DNA of 64,000 nt from Unio delphinus (GCA_029339505.1 JAQISU010000003.1:22037001-22101000), one strand, 5' to 3'; shown: positions 51,172 through 62,860, counted from the stretch's first letter. Notes: generated by a model not told the origin, from the letters alone. A program made the numbers and translations.

Positions 51172-51666
51172 TTAGACATAACTAAATTGAACTTTTTGTC
51201 CCGTCCTTTTTGAAATAGCCGATCGATAAATCCCCTCTGCAACAAATCGTACTGAGGGTGAACAAATATCGAAATGCCTACCGGCGCTGGTTATTGATTG
51301 AAATATTTTTTCTTCGTTAGTTATCGTATTCAAAGATTTCACAGGTCTCTTCCCAACCGTTTTGCATTTTCCAGTCTTTCCTCGTTTGGTATTCTCACTT
51401 TGAGTAACAGCCTGCAGATTTGATAAAGAATTGTTTTTCGGATTAGAATCCTTGTGATCAATGACAGAATCATCCTCGATCAATCCATAAAAACATTCAA
51501 ATGCGAAACGATGATTGAGATAAGTTTTCTTCCCAACAATAAACATCAAGTACCCTTGATTATTCACAGCACCAACTGATTTCTTCAGTCTACAGTGTCT
51601 TACAACACCATCACTGGATGCTTCATAATTTGTAATCAAGGGATGGTGTCTGAATTCTTGGTTCAT
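51172..51666 (-). CDS. HNH homing-type endonuclease with NUMOD-like ends
   Basis: 164 residues. N-terminal NYEASSDGVVRHCRLKK resembles NUMOD4; the centre NHRFAFECFYGLIEDDSVID and HKDSNPKNNSLSNLQAVTQS is the HNH_3 core of homing nucleases; the C-terminus RPVKSLNTITNEEKIFQSIT, SAGRHFDI resembles NUMOD1. Such genes are usually mobile within viral or phage genomes. In element A only the first residues remain (28234-28378). Open here, between the Cys-rich gene and the unknown 118-residue gene. Confidence 0.85.
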   Translation of the reverse strand: MNQEFRHHPLITNYEASSDGVVRHCRLKKSVGAVNNQGYLMFIVGKKTYLNHRFAFECFYGLIEDDSVIDHKDSNPKNNSLSNLQAVTQSENTKRGKTGKCKTVGKRPVKSLNTITNEEKIFQSITSAGRHFDICSPSVRFVAEGIYRSAISKRTGQKVQFSYV

Positions 51667-51680
51667 TCGTATACATAATA

Positions 51681-52061
51681 CTATTGTTTGTCTAATTCAT
51701 TGTTTGGTTTAATGATAAATCTTTCGATGTAGTCTTGAGGAGTTCTTATGATTTTGTCAGGGACGTTGTCAGTGTCAGGGACTTTTTCAGGGTCATAATT
51801 TCTGATTGATTGTCCATTTTTTATTCTTTTATCATAATAACGCTTCAACTCCCTGTATCGCTTTCCACCGCAATTCAAACACAACTGAGATTTTCCCCTA
51901 ACCCCAACCCCACATCGTATGCAGGGTAACGGGCCAAGGCTTCCACGTCGAAAGCTTTGCATATGATACCCACAAAACTCATTTCTGCATGATTTGTTAC
52001 ACGGGGTTACTGATCCAATCATAAGCCACTTGCAGTGATTCATTATATATAAATTCTTCAT
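51681..52061 (-). CDS. Cys-rich zinc-binding protein, B copy
   Basis: 126 residues; same Cys pairs as 27878-28219, one per pair, and a longer C-terminal part. Starts 24 bp from the polymerase start, as in A. Confidence 0.75.
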   Translation of the reverse strand: MKNLYIMNHCKWLMIGSVTPCNKSCRNEFCGYHMQSFRRGSLGPLPCIRCGVGVRGKSQLCLNCGGKRYRELKRYYDKRIKNGQSIRNYDPEKVPDTDNVPDKIIRTPQDYIERFIIKPNNELDKQ

Positions 52062-52085
52062 TTAAATGCTTGTTTTAATTATAGC

Positions 52086-55000
52086 ATGAGGGAATTAAGG
52101 AGAACGCCTTCGAAAAATGCTGAATTCAATGCTGATAAGGAGTTTAAAAGATTATTGAAAATTAATCCTAAATTTAATCTCGATAAACCAAAAAAACGTC
52201 CAATAGACGGAAACATGAAAGAGTTTAAGAGATTATTGAAGATTAATCCTAAATTTAATCTCGATAAACCCAAAAAACGTAACAAGAGATTATTAAAAAT
52301 TAATCTCAAACGTCCAAGAGACGGAAACATGAAAGAGTTTAAGAGATTATTAAAAATTAATCCTAAATTTAATCTCGATAAACCCAAAAAACGTAACAAA
52401 ATTAATCCTAAAATTAATCTCAAACGTCCAAGAGACGGAAACATGAAAGAGCTTAAGAGATTATTAAAAATTAATCCTAAATTTAATCTCGATAAACCCA
52501 AAAAACGTCCAAGAGACAGAAACATGAAAGAGTTTAAGAGATTATTAAAAATTAATCCTAAATTTAATCTCGATAAACCAAAAAAACGTAACAAAATTAA
52601 TCCTAAATTTAATCTCGATAAACCAAAAAAACGTAACAAAATTAATCCTAAATTTAATCTCGATAAACCAAAAAAACGTTTAATAGACGGAAACATGAAA
52701 GAGTTTAAGAGATTATTAAAAATTAATCCTAAATTTAATCTCGATAAACCAAAAAAAACGTCCAAGAGATAACCCTGGAAAGATGCACAATTCAATCTCG
52801 ATATAGTTTCTAATACACCAAAGAATACAATTCTTGATAAAGCCATGATTAGTAAAATCAGAGACTGTTTTAATGAATTCAAGCGTGATGGAGCATCTTA
52901 TTGTTGGTCAACATTTCGAATTGATGGTGTTGTTGATGCTACCATGACTGATGAAAAAGCAGCAGTGATAATTTCACGTGTTGGGGAAAAAAGGTATTTT
53001 TTCCGAATAAAATTCATTATTGAAGTCGATGGCAAATGGATTATTACGGATAAATTTGAACCAATTCTCAAGAATAAAAAAGCTGTCATTGAGAGTAGAG
53101 ATTCCAAACCAGGAATTCTAACCGGCATTGACAAACCATACTACGAAAGATCTTATCCCGTAACAGCAATGGTTTATGGGATATATCCGTTAAATGATAA
53201 ACCCGATATCGCAAAACTAGCTCCTATGAAATATTCTAGTTCACTGAATTGCGTGGCAACACGGGTAATGGAACACTTCACAAATGCATCCAGAGGAAAT
53301 AAACTAACTGATCTGCGACGTATGAAAATAACCGAATGGGAACTGACAGTGAAACAGCATGGTGCAAAGATTTCTGATATAGCTAAATTAGAAGCATCAT
53401 TAAAATTCCCAATATCAGTAACAACAATAACCGGAGAGGTTTTATACGAACCGAAATATCAATCGCGAGGAGCTCCAATACAAATTATTGATCATAACAA
53501 ACACGCGTGGACACCTGCGGTAACAGTATTTCCACGAGAACGAACCGTGAAATATATCCCCCCCGGAATTTTCCGGGGATGTTTTCTATGAAGAGAAATT
53601 ATTCGATGCTATTCATGCGTTGTGTAAAGATGATCCTGTGTCAGTGTGGTTACTTAGAAGTGATGAAGATCCCGAAATAGGATTTGATCAATTTGTAAGA
53701 CCAAATGGTGAATTATATCGCGTTGAAGAATTAGATAACAGAATGAGAAAAATCGCTAGTGATTTTTCACCGGAGAGTTTCCATGAAAAACTACTCACGG
53801 ATAGTTTTACTATTCCATCAGTGGTAGCTCACTTCGCAAGAGAAAAAAACTCATGGCGTCCAACACGAAGTGATTTTCTCGAGGATGTTAAATTGAGTTG
53901 CGTCGCATTTGGTCATGGAGGACTGTGGAATACGAAATACTCACGTGATGGTATGATTTCAATTGATATATCCGCGTGTTATCCCGGAAGTTTTCTCGGG
54001 TATGGGGAATGTGCTGAGTACTTCAAACGATTTGGACACCCCACGCATGAAATGACTCGTGTTGCGATTAATGGACCATTGTCTGATTTTGATTTAACCG
54101 GATTCGCTCGTGTGATATCATTTGAATTAGCGTCAGGATTACATCCGTGTAGTTATGTTTGGCTCGGTAGACACCTATCTGAAAAGGCCTGGATGCCAAT
54201 AGTGCTATTGAGATATATGATTGATTGTGGTATGCTAATATCGTTGATTGTTTCCGAGGCTATTATATGCTATCGAGCTCAGAAAGAAGTTTGGCTACCA
54301 CAACCCGATTTAAATCGTATAATCAGCGAACAGCGAAAACAATTCCCTGATTTCAATGAAGAACAAATCATGAATCGGTCTAAGAAGTTATTTGAAATTA
54401 AAAAAGAACAAGCAAAAGATTTTGGACGAAGAATAATCGGTAAATTTACCCAGGGTGGACGATACGACAATGCAAAATATTCTTCGCGGTTGATCATAGA
54501 TATCGCTGAATACGATTTTATTGTAACGGATTTAATGAAACAGGGAAAACTTGTATCCCGTAAGGATGCTTTTCTATCCAATGGTGAGAAATTAGGTACG
54601 GTTGTTACCTACTGTGATGGATATAATTCCCAGTATACACATTTAAGATCATCTATGCTAGCCTATGCTTCTATTAATCTATTTTCGATGATAAATAGAT
54701 TTCCTAATACCGCGGTTAGAGTGGCCACTGATTCGATGTATATACACAATAAGTACAAATCAGCTGTAGCTAAATTCACAGATCCGGAGGAAGCGTGGGG
54801 GCGTTGGCGATTTAAAAAGGAGATGCTACATGAGTATTGTGAATCGGCAGACGTTGCCATGGATGACAAATATCTTTCATATAACTGTATTGAAATTCAA
54901 TCAGAATTTTCTAATGCACCACCGGTATCTGATCCAGTATGTAGATACAAGACAGTTTATTTAAACGGTTGTGGTGGGTCAGGAAAGACAACTCGTGCAA

Positions 55001-56196
55001 TTGAATTATTTCGTCGGTCAACCATGATTGTGCTAACACCGACTCACAGACTCGCCAGAGAGATGATACAGCGAGGGGTAAATGCCTGTACTTATCACAG
55101 TTTTTTTCGATGGAAGGGTGACAAATGGACTCCTGAGCGTATGGGTGATAAATTCATTCCTGAAATCATAATTTGGGATGAAATATGCACAGTGTCATTA
55201 GATGTATTACAAACATTTCTTGAGTGGTTGTTAAACAAAAACACAAAAGTCGTCATGTGCGGTGATCACGGCCAACCACCACCATTTGTCGGTGCATCCC
55301 CACATGAATGGCTAAAGGGTTTTGTAGACTATTATGAAGAAATTACCACTGATTATAGATCAATTGATGAACGATTACGAGAATTCAAAGCGCTAATTAG
55401 ATTACAACCGGATAGAATCCAATGCGAAATAGCGCGTGAAGTGATTTCAGAAACTCCAATGAATGATTTCTGGGAAACATGGAGACCAAATGATTTGATA
55501 ATTGCAAGTAGAAAAATAGTCAGGGACACACTTCAGATGAAGTTATTTGAATTGCATAAAGAAAAATTTACAACGCTTCCAGTACCCCTTTGTTATAGGC
55601 CATCGGATACACGAAAACAGAATATTGAAGTTGATATTCCAGGACAAAGTGAAAAACAAATTCTCGTATTAAATGATATTGTGCTGGTTGATATCAATGT
55701 CGTTGAAGATGCATTGCGTGCTAATAAATCCCCGTGGACGCTAGGATACGCAGCAACAATACATTCTTCACAGGGATTGACTATATCGGATACAATTGTT
55801 TGGATGGTGGATAATCACATCGAATGGTCGAATTTAGTCTATCTCGCAGTATCCAGAGTACGAAAAATAAATCAACTTCGAAGAATTGTTTTCGATGATA
55901 ATGACACCACAATGGATGATATTGATGTTAAAATTATTGATAAAAAACTCTACGGTTACAAACAACAAGACAAAAAAAAACAACGAGAATTTGATATTGA
56001 TGCTGAATTAATAATCACTTTGAAGAAACAACAGAATAATCACTGCGCGAGTTGCAATTGTATAATGCATTGGCAGTATTCGGATAAGGATCCTCGCCAA
56101 TTCACCGTAGACAGAAAAAATAACAATCTCGGTCATGTCAGAAACAATGTGATGTTGACTTGTCTTGAGTGCAATAGACGCAACGGTGCTAGTTAA
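52086..56196 (+). pseudogene. PolB / SF1 helicase / HNH gene, broken
   Basis: Homologue of 24389-27853. The ATG at 52086 leads into an expanded repeat region, followed by an in-frame TAA at 52770-52772 and then the conserved protein in the same frame. A second lesion, a length change at the C7 run 53558-53564 inside the hairpin CCCCGGAATTTTCCGGGG, shifts the frame near residue 250. The remaining 858 codons are open with ISIDISACYPGS, RVATDSMYI, GGSGKTTRA, GDHGQPPP, SSQGLT and the HNH-like Cys pairs intact. Sequencing error at the C run is possible. Confidence 0.85.
52137..52760 (+). repeat. In-frame 81-bp coding minisatellite at polymerase N-terminus
   Basis: Tandem, partly truncated copies of a 27-residue unit (FKRLLKINPKFNLDKPKKR plus PRDGNMKE), very basic. 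Element A has no array, only the related single stretch FERLSKIKPWKSVQFNLD. Unit boundaries keep the frame. The opposite-strand open frame is a by-product. Confidence 0.9.
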
Positions 56197-57133
56197 GACC
56201 ATGCGGTGGCAATTGAGTATCCTCGGGAATTACCTGTAGTTGTTGTCTAGTAAAACCCCGCTGAGGGGCAGTTGAATCCAGTTTATAGACTGGAGGTCTA
56301 CCCGTAGATCGTGTTATACTAGATATCTTGTGTGAAGTAACACTCCAAATAGGATCAGTAGCCCTTTTTCTACCCCCTTCAAGCTCTCCTGGTTCGTATA
56401 AGTACCTCACAATGACATTACTACCAAGAATTGGTTCTTTGAAATCTTTTTGTGGTTTTTCAGGTATTGACTTCTTTTTAATCGCGTTGATAGGTTTCAT
56501 GTTGATTGTTCTAGTAATCTCGTTATTCAGTGCAGTAATTACAGATGGTAATCTTTTAACCCATTCACGGGATCTTTTTTCTTGGATGAATTCTTTTGCG
56601 TATTGATATCCAAATAACCGCTCAGCAATCGTCCGATTAAATCGTTCTACAATGGCCTGATCGCGATGTAGCGCAGTATGCCCTCGTCGTATGGTGACAT
56701 TATGATGTTTCATTGTAGATAACACTGCACCCTGAAATTCCTTGCCAGGATCAACCTGCAATAGATTTGGCCAGTGCAGAGGACCTCGTCGATAAATCCT
56801 TTCAAATGCAGAAGCGACTTCAGTGGCTGATTTTGTTTTTAAAGGTTCTGCTTCTTTGTATCGACTTGCAATATCAACTACGGTTAAAGCGTATTTGTAA
56901 CCACGATCATGTGGCAGAAATAATATATCAGCCTGATGAACTTCATTAGGAACTGTCACATCAAAATGCGAGAATTGAATTTGTTTAGGCGGTGGTAGAT
57001 AAATTTGCCATAGTGCCTGTTTGGATAACTAATTAGCCGCAGTGGTTTTTTTCACTTTTGCAGCGCTAGCGAGTTTATGGACTGCTGATTTACCCCTCCA
57101 GTATCCTCTTGGGGAATAATAAATTGATTCCAT
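56189..57133 (-). pseudogene. Integrase, nonsense-mutated
   Basis: Homologue of 23443-24396 with catalytic D, D and E all present (VHQADILF, LLQVDPGKEF, QAIVERFN). An in-frame TAG at 57029-57031 replaces the Trp35 codon of the A copy, between the ATG at 57133 and the catalytic core. An internal start would lose the N-terminal domain. The 3' end overlaps the polymerase gene by 8 bp. Confidence 0.9.
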
Positions 57134-57137
57134 ATTA

Positions 57138-57505
57138 TTAATTACCGGCACCTAACATCAATTTACTTTTCATAGCCGATTTTATTAAAAAGGAAGCCAA
57201 TTTTTCTTTGAAGGATTTATCAGGAATAGCATTTAACGCATGAATTAATTTCACATCCGCGAGATGTCTGTGTTGCAGATTGCTGCTTTTATAAGCAACA
57301 TCATGAAGGTGACAGGCCTTATCAATGGCGTTTATTGGTTCTTCACCGGGTCGGGACTGATTTTGATCATTGAGTCTGATATCAAGTCTGGTTCCCGGTC
57401 CACAGTAGCTATATCCTGGAAGGTGCTTTTCTCCCGGGTACTTTGTCCATGGGGTTCCAGGGAGCTTTGCCAATTTGGCTGCGATATCACCTCCTCGTTT
57501 TTTTT
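57138..57505 (-). CDS. Phospholipase A2-like domain in the -1 frame, B copy
   Basis: Same as 23043-23435: LPGTPWTKYPGEKHLPG, YCGPGT, HLHDVAY. The frame has no ATG before the motifs (a TTG lies at 57473). It joins the zinc-ribbon frame by a -1 shift at A AAA AAC (57497-57503 on the minus strand). Open. Confidence 0.75.
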
Positions 57506-57676
57506 AAAAACATCTCCGAATTGTAAAATCTTTGATTTTGTAGAAACAAATCTAAATTTTTTTGTACCACATGTTGCACATCTACCAGTAAGTGCTGATC
57601 TGTTATTTTTAGTTGTAACCGTCGTCACATCATTTGTGCTAGTACGCGTTTTACACTTCACACAATATAGATCCAT
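57332..57676 (-). CDS. Zinc ribbon (DUF5679-like), B copy
   Basis: Zero-frame product of 114 residues: MDLYCVKCKTRT, then CATCGTKKFRFV; Cys pairs as in A. The last about 46 residues overlap the PLA2 frame and have no counterpart in A, so they are probably not under selection. Five bases separate its ATG from that of the ATPase. Confidence 0.75.
   Translation of the reverse strand: MDLYCVKCKTRTSTNDVTTVTTKNNRSALTGRCATCGTKKFRFVSTKSKILQFGDVFKKNEEVISQPNWQSSLEPHGQSTREKSTFQDIATVDREPDLISDSMIKISPDPVKNQ
57497..57503 (-). promoter_or_regulatory. Candidate -1 frameshift heptamer, B copy
   Basis: A AAA AAC in the zero frame of the zinc-ribbon gene, one of the most efficient heptamers known for -1 frameshifting. 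Confidence 0.62.
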
Positions 57677-57681
57677 AATTT

Positions 57682-58353
57682 ATGTATAGAGATATGGATA
57701 TAATTGATTTTTCAGCGACTAAAACAAGACAACCAATTAAGCATCATGCAGCGCTACCAAACTCTATCCGGATGATTATAATCGGGCCATCTGGATCCGG
57801 TAAAACGCAATTGTTGCTCAATTTAATAATGAGATGGATGAAGTGGGATAAGTTGTATTTAATTGCCCCTAGCGTAGATGATCAACGATGTTATGAAGTG
57901 TTAAAGGATTTTAACGAGAATACATCAGAAATTAAGGGTGAGAACGCCATTGATTTTTTAACCGATATCGATGAAGCACCGAGTATTGATGATATTGATG
58001 GAGATATTAACAATTTAGTCGTATACGACGATATAATGTTGGATAAACAAAAAAATCCTGCTAGGATCTTTTCCAGAGGCAGGCATAAAAACACTGACGT
58101 GATATATGTCACTCAACGCTACACTCAGGTTCCAAAAGTCATCAGAGATAACTGCAATATTCTTGCTGTATTCAACGGAGTTGATACTCATACTCTTAGA
58201 AATATTTGGCAGACATGGTGCTCTGATATGGACTTCAATCAATTTCGAGATTTCTTTAGTCATGCTCAGTCGACTCCGCACGGATTCGCAACAATAAATC
58301 TACATGATCCTCGGACACGATATCGTATCGGACTGGATCAAATATTCGGTTGA
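57682..58353 (+). CDS. A32-like packaging ATPase, B copy
   Basis: 223 residues, open; GPSGSGKT, LVVYDD and VTQRYTQVP all kept. The last seven codons are in the right terminal repeat, as in A. Confidence 0.92.
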   Translation: MYRDMDIIDFSATKTRQPIKHHAALPNSIRMIIIGPSGSGKTQLLLNLIMRWMKWDKLYLIAPSVDDQRCYEVLKDFNENTSEIKGENAIDFLTDIDEAPSIDDIDGDINNLVVYDDIMLDKQKNPARIFSRGRHKNTDVIYVTQRYTQVPKVIRDNCNILAVFNGVDTHTLRNIWQTWCSDMDFNQFRDFFSHAQSTPHGFATINLHDPRTRYRIGLDQIFG

Positions 58354-58622
58354 AATCGTAAAAGAATTATTAACCCAGAACTGAAAACTTTAGCAGCAGA
58401 GAGGGTGATGACCACATCATTGCGAGCAAAATTGATAAAAAAATCGTAAAATCTCCGTTTTTGCAAAAATGGAGACTTTTTTTTTTTGGTTAAATGAGAT
58501 TTCGTTGGAAGCCTTATATTTTGCTTGAAAACGTAGTCTATAGGCCATATTTTGCTCGAAAACGTGATCTGGAAGCCTTATTTTTGCTCGAAAAGGGTGG
58601 TCTGTTCACCCTCTCTGCTGCT
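58330..58622 (-). repeat. Element B right terminal inverted repeat
   Basis: 293 bp against 282 at the left end, with several substitutions and indels. The outer foldback is 58392-58622. Confidence 0.88.
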
Positions 58623-58627
58623 GAATG
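58623..58627. repeat. Target-site duplication of element B, right
   Basis: GAATG; see 42690-42694. Confidence 0.55.
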
Positions 58628-60054
58628 GGACCTTGATATGTTTAAACAGGGCCATAATTTAGAAACAGCCATGCTGATGCCAATATCGTCTCCTCCATTT
58701 TGTTTGTAAATGTCTAAAATCTTGGAATAGTATCCCTTGATTGTCATATTGGCTCGCTTTTTTACCTCAAAAAGGAAACTTAAGTTAACCAGTTTGGGAA
58801 CGGAGACAGAGTTGAATGACATCATTATCAGGATACCTGTTGGTGAAAACTTAATACTTCCCTTCATATACTTTCAAAATAGAAGGCTGTCTAGCCATCT
58901 AGCAGATATGATCCTCTCTTGTTTAGACCCCACTGGCTGTGGATGAGGCAGAATGTAAAGGTGTGAAATTTGTTCACTACAATGCAGTTGCCTAAATGAA
59001 GGTGCTTGCAATATATCATGTGAATAGGCATTTATAAAATACACATTTAACATTGTATATTCACTCCCCACACAAAGATAGACAAATGGTCCTTATTGCC
59101 TCCATGTTAAACTATGAGCAACAATACACTGGTTCAACAGGCTTAAGTCCATGAATGGTCACAATTTCTCAGTTGGCTTTTGTAACCTGATCAAGTCTGG
59201 AATACCCCACCACCACCCTAAGCAGTTTTCAAAATACTGCCACCATTCACTTTAAAAGCAAATGCTCCATCTCTTGCTGCAACATGCCCACCTTCATGGG
59301 ACCATATGAAGAGAGATGACAAAATTTGAGGGGGCCAGATAATCAAAATTGGGAGCCCCTCCAAATCAATTGGAATTACCCAGCTATTTATCATAAGGAG
59401 CCTGGTCCTTATCTGGAATAATTTAATATTCTGGCAACCACAGGAGATTGTCAGTGATTGGTTGGTGGGAGGTTTGCAGGAGATGAAACATTATTTTCTT
59501 TCCCCTCTCCTGTCTTGATATAGTCACCTATATTTTGCCTGGCCATGAATAGGCTGTTTTATTGCCAAGAAACATCCCATGGCCATTTTGTCAATGAGCA
59601 TCCCTTCTCTATTATGACCACTTATGATATAGAGATGTGATAGGGGCTTGAAAGGAGAGCTGATATGGTAACTACTGTGCCTCTTGATTTCTTACCTCTT
59701 CATTTGGGCCTCCAAATACAAGAAGGGAACCAAAAGGGAGAGAACACTGGATTCAGAAGAAGTTTGCAATAGAGTATTTTATTAGATCAAGGTTGCAAGA
59801 AGCTATTAGTCACCATCATGTTGTTCCCCACTCTGCTGGCTACCCTAACAATGTGGCATACTTTTTTCCAGGTATGGTTGCTACCTGCTTTCTCAACTGG
59901 ATGAAAGATCACAAGAGGTGCCAAGTCAAGTAGTGATTTAGTCGACACATTGACCCTGACCAACTTAGATGTGGCATGAAACACTCATCAGTCTAGCTGA
60001 TAATAGGGGGAATCAGATATGTTAACTGAAGTAATGTCTTTAACTACACTTAGA
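58628..60054. other. No gene seen
   Basis: Host intron sequence without a supported feature. Confidence 0.45.
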
Positions 60055-60309
60055 ACAGTGTTGCTATTGTATGGTTTAAAAAAAATTTGAAACATATAAC
60101 AGGCTATACACGGCGGTCAGTATAAATGGTGAATGAAGAACCCAGGAAATCCTAGGAAAGAACCACTGACCCATGAATAGCAGCTACTGGCAAGCTTTCT
60201 CACATACCAACATTGGCCAAACCCAAGACTCGAACCCATGCAGACAGAGGTTGAGATGGCAATGATCTGTAATGGTGAGCGCTTAAGACCACTCTGCCTC
60301 TTCGGGCCC
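60055..60309 (-). repeat. SINE family 2, full copy (minus)
   Basis: On the minus strand it starts GGGGCCCGAAGAGGCAGAGT with a Leu/Ser tRNA-like head (B box GGGTTCGAGTC) and runs through the family body (CACATACCAACATTGGCC on the plus strand, CAGTATAAATGGTG) to about 60055. Confidence 0.75.
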
Positions 60310-60884
60310 CCAACAGAGTTTATTGAATTATGTATATTATCTGCAATACTAATACAATTTATGTATAATCACTTGCTGTAACTTCAATTAGAGATGAAAA
60401 GTAATGATAAAAAATTCATTGGTGAAAACTATGTGTTACCGATCAATGTCTCATGGACAATAAGAAAGAGCATTAAATACCAATAAATTCACCAGAACAA
60501 ATATGATGTATAAACCTGGTATATCAAACTTCTGATGTACTACACCACTGAAAAAATGTTGGATAGTCTGAAAGTTTTAAACATTACAAAAATGGATTCT
60601 GTTTACAGTATGAGAGGTAGTTTACACTAGTAAACTGGTAAACATCCTGTATACAAAATGATCACCAAGGGGAGTTAATCCAAAAGTTACATTTCATCAT
60701 CTATATGATATACATAATTGACTAAAAGGAAGCAGAGATTATTTCCTAACATTAATGTCATCAGGTAATATATATATTTGATGGAAAAATCAATCTGCCA
60801 ATAGAATTAGTCACGAAAGTAGGTCTAATTCCAAATAAAAAAGAACTGTAAGTAAATGTTCCAGTGTGTGAATTCAATGTTTCT
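60310..60884. other. No gene seen
   Basis: AT-rich intron sequence; nothing supported. Confidence 0.45.
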
Positions 60885-61200
60885 GCAAGCCATAATATAC
60901 ACAGGACTATTAATATTTCTATGCAGTAAGCTTTGTTAATATATCAACAACACTCACATACTTAAACAGGTGGTAATATACACAGGACCAATGCTATTTC
61001 TATGCAGGGCTATCAGTAAGCTTTGTTAATATACCAACAACACTAGCATACTTACACAGGTGATAATTTACACAGGACTATTAATATTTCTATGCAGGGC
61101 TATCAGTAAGCTTTGTTAATATATCAACAACTCTCACATACTTACACAGGTGATAATATACACAGGACCAATGCCATTTATATGCAGGGCTTTGTTACCA
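60885..61200. repeat. 90-bp tandem repeat
   Basis: About 3.5 copies of a 90-bp unit (CACAGGACTATTAATATTTC, TATGCAGGGCTATCAGTAAG, CTTTGTTAATATATCAACAA). Confidence 0.9.
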
Positions 61201-61246
61201 ATTCGCTTTGTTAATAAAAAAAACAGCGAAATACTTAAATACTTAC

Positions 61247-61302
61247 TGAAGTAATAAAAGTCAACCCATTGGACAGAGTCTGCATATCTTCTGAACCATA
61301 TT
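61247..61302 (-). CDS. Paraoxonase-like exon (Glu53-Asp54 region)
   Basis: A 56-bp exon with acceptor TTTGTAACAG and donor GTAAGT on the minus strand. It encodes YGSEDMQTLSNGLTFITS, matching PON GSEDLEILPNGLAFISS, whose Glu53 and Asp54 are ligands of the catalytic and structural calcium ions. It ends in phase 0, as needed by the exon at 20439-20628, which continues the alignment (GLLFPLLPKSLN against GLKYPGIKSFN). Earlier exons are not seen in the window. Confidence 0.85.
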
Positions 61303-61362
61303 CTGTTACAAATAAATAATAAATGAAATATTGTTTACTTACTACATTGATCACACACACAC

Positions 61363-61471
<109 letters not shown>

Positions 61472-61699
61472 GTTTTCCAAAGTTACAATTTTCGAAACTG
61501 TTGCTTTAAACTTCTGTTTTAAATTTGTACATTTTTATGTCAGATAATTAAAATACAGTTACAAGTTTATAAAATAAAGTATTCTAATTTTTCGTTAGCT
61601 GGTATCACCACAGTTGTTGCCAAAGAATAGGTTACTCCATAGCAGAAATCTACTTGTTGTCTGCTTATAATACAAATGGTTTGGTTTCATGTTATACAA

Positions 61700-62860
61700 C
61701 AATTTGTCTGGTTTAGTGTTGTATTATAAATCCCTGTCATATGCTTATATTACAATTTGATGGTGTTTTAGAAATCACATTGCTATCTGTTATATGATGA
61801 TTGGTCTGGTTTGGTGTCTTAGTAGCAGAAATCCCCATGTAATATGCTAAAAAGGATGACTGGTATGACTTGGTGTGGTAGTAAAAATCCCTATGTCTGC
61901 ATAGAACAAATGGTCTGGTTTGGAATTGTAGTACAAATCCCCCTTGTCTGCTTGTAGGATTATTGGTCTGGTTTGATGTTGTAGTAAAATTCCCTATATC
62001 TGCATATAGAACAAATGGTCTGGTTTGGAATTGTAGTATAAATCCCTCTTGTCTGCTTATCAGATTATTGGTCTGGTATGGTGTTGTAGTAAAACAAATC
62101 CCCGTCATCTGTTTTTAGGAAGATTGGTCTAGTTTGGTGCTGTTGTAAAAATCATCATATTGTATTCTTACAGAATGAATGGTCTGGTTGTGGAAATCCA
62201 AATATCATCTGCTAATAGGATGATTGGTCTTGTTTGGTGTTATAGTAGAAATTCCCATGTATGCCTATAGGATGATTGGTCTTGTTTAGTGTTGCAGTAG
62301 AAATCCCCATGTTGTATGCATATATAATGATTGGTCTGGTTTGGTGTTGTAGTAGAAATCCCCATGTATGCCTATAGGATGATTGGTCTTCTTTAGTGTT
62401 GCAGTAGAAATCCCCATGTTGTATGCATATATACTGATTGGTCTGGTTTGGTGTTGTAGTAGAAATCCTCATGTATGCCTATATGATGATTGGTCTTGTT
62501 TAGTGTTGCAGTAGAAATCACCATGTTGTATGCATATAGAATGATTGGTCTGGTTTGGTGTTGTAGTAGAAATTGTCTTGTTGTATGCATATAGGATGAT
62601 TGGTCTTGTTTGGTGTTGTAGAAATCTTCATGTTGTATGCCTATAGGATAACTGGTCTGGTTTTGGTGTTGTAGTAGAAATCCTCATGTTGTATAGGATG
62701 ATTGGTCTTGTTTGGTGTTATAGTAGAAATCCTCATGTTGCATGCATATAGTATGTTTGGTCTGGTTTGGTGTTGTAATAGAAATCCTCATGTTGTATGC
62801 ATATAGGATGATTGGTCTGGTTTGGTGTTGTAGTAGAAGTCATCATGTTGTGTGGCATAA
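61700..62860. repeat. About 55-bp minisatellite
   Basis: Roughly 20 diverged copies of TATGCATATAGGATGATTGG, TCTGGTTTGGTGTTGTAGTA, GAAATCCCCATGTTG; the left part is more degenerate. Confidence 0.9.

Larger units (their letters stand above)
42695..58622. mobile_element. Element B: older, inverted copy with broken genes
   Basis: 15928 bp, same gene order as element A but reversed. Terminal repeats of 282 and 293 bp differ by substitutions and small indels. The integrase, polymerase and penton-like genes carry nonsense or frameshift lesions; the ATPase, protease, candidate capsid, fibre-like and HNH genes are open. It shares the tip AGCAGCAGAG and the gene-proximal part of the terminal repeats with A, while the middle of the repeats is different. 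It lies in the same paraoxonase-like intron. Confidence 0.9.

Noticed and set aside
52079..52882. 267-residue minus-strand frame rich in GLSRLNLGLI repeats
   Set aside because: It is the antisense of the coding minisatellite in the replicase gene.
57138..57473. PLA2 as an independent gene with a TTG start
   Set aside because: TTG starts are not expected in an animal host, and the A copy has TTA at that position.
22051..58622. A single 36-kb composite element
   Set aside because: Each 16-kb unit has its own terminal repeats and target duplication, and the DNA between has host-type repeats.
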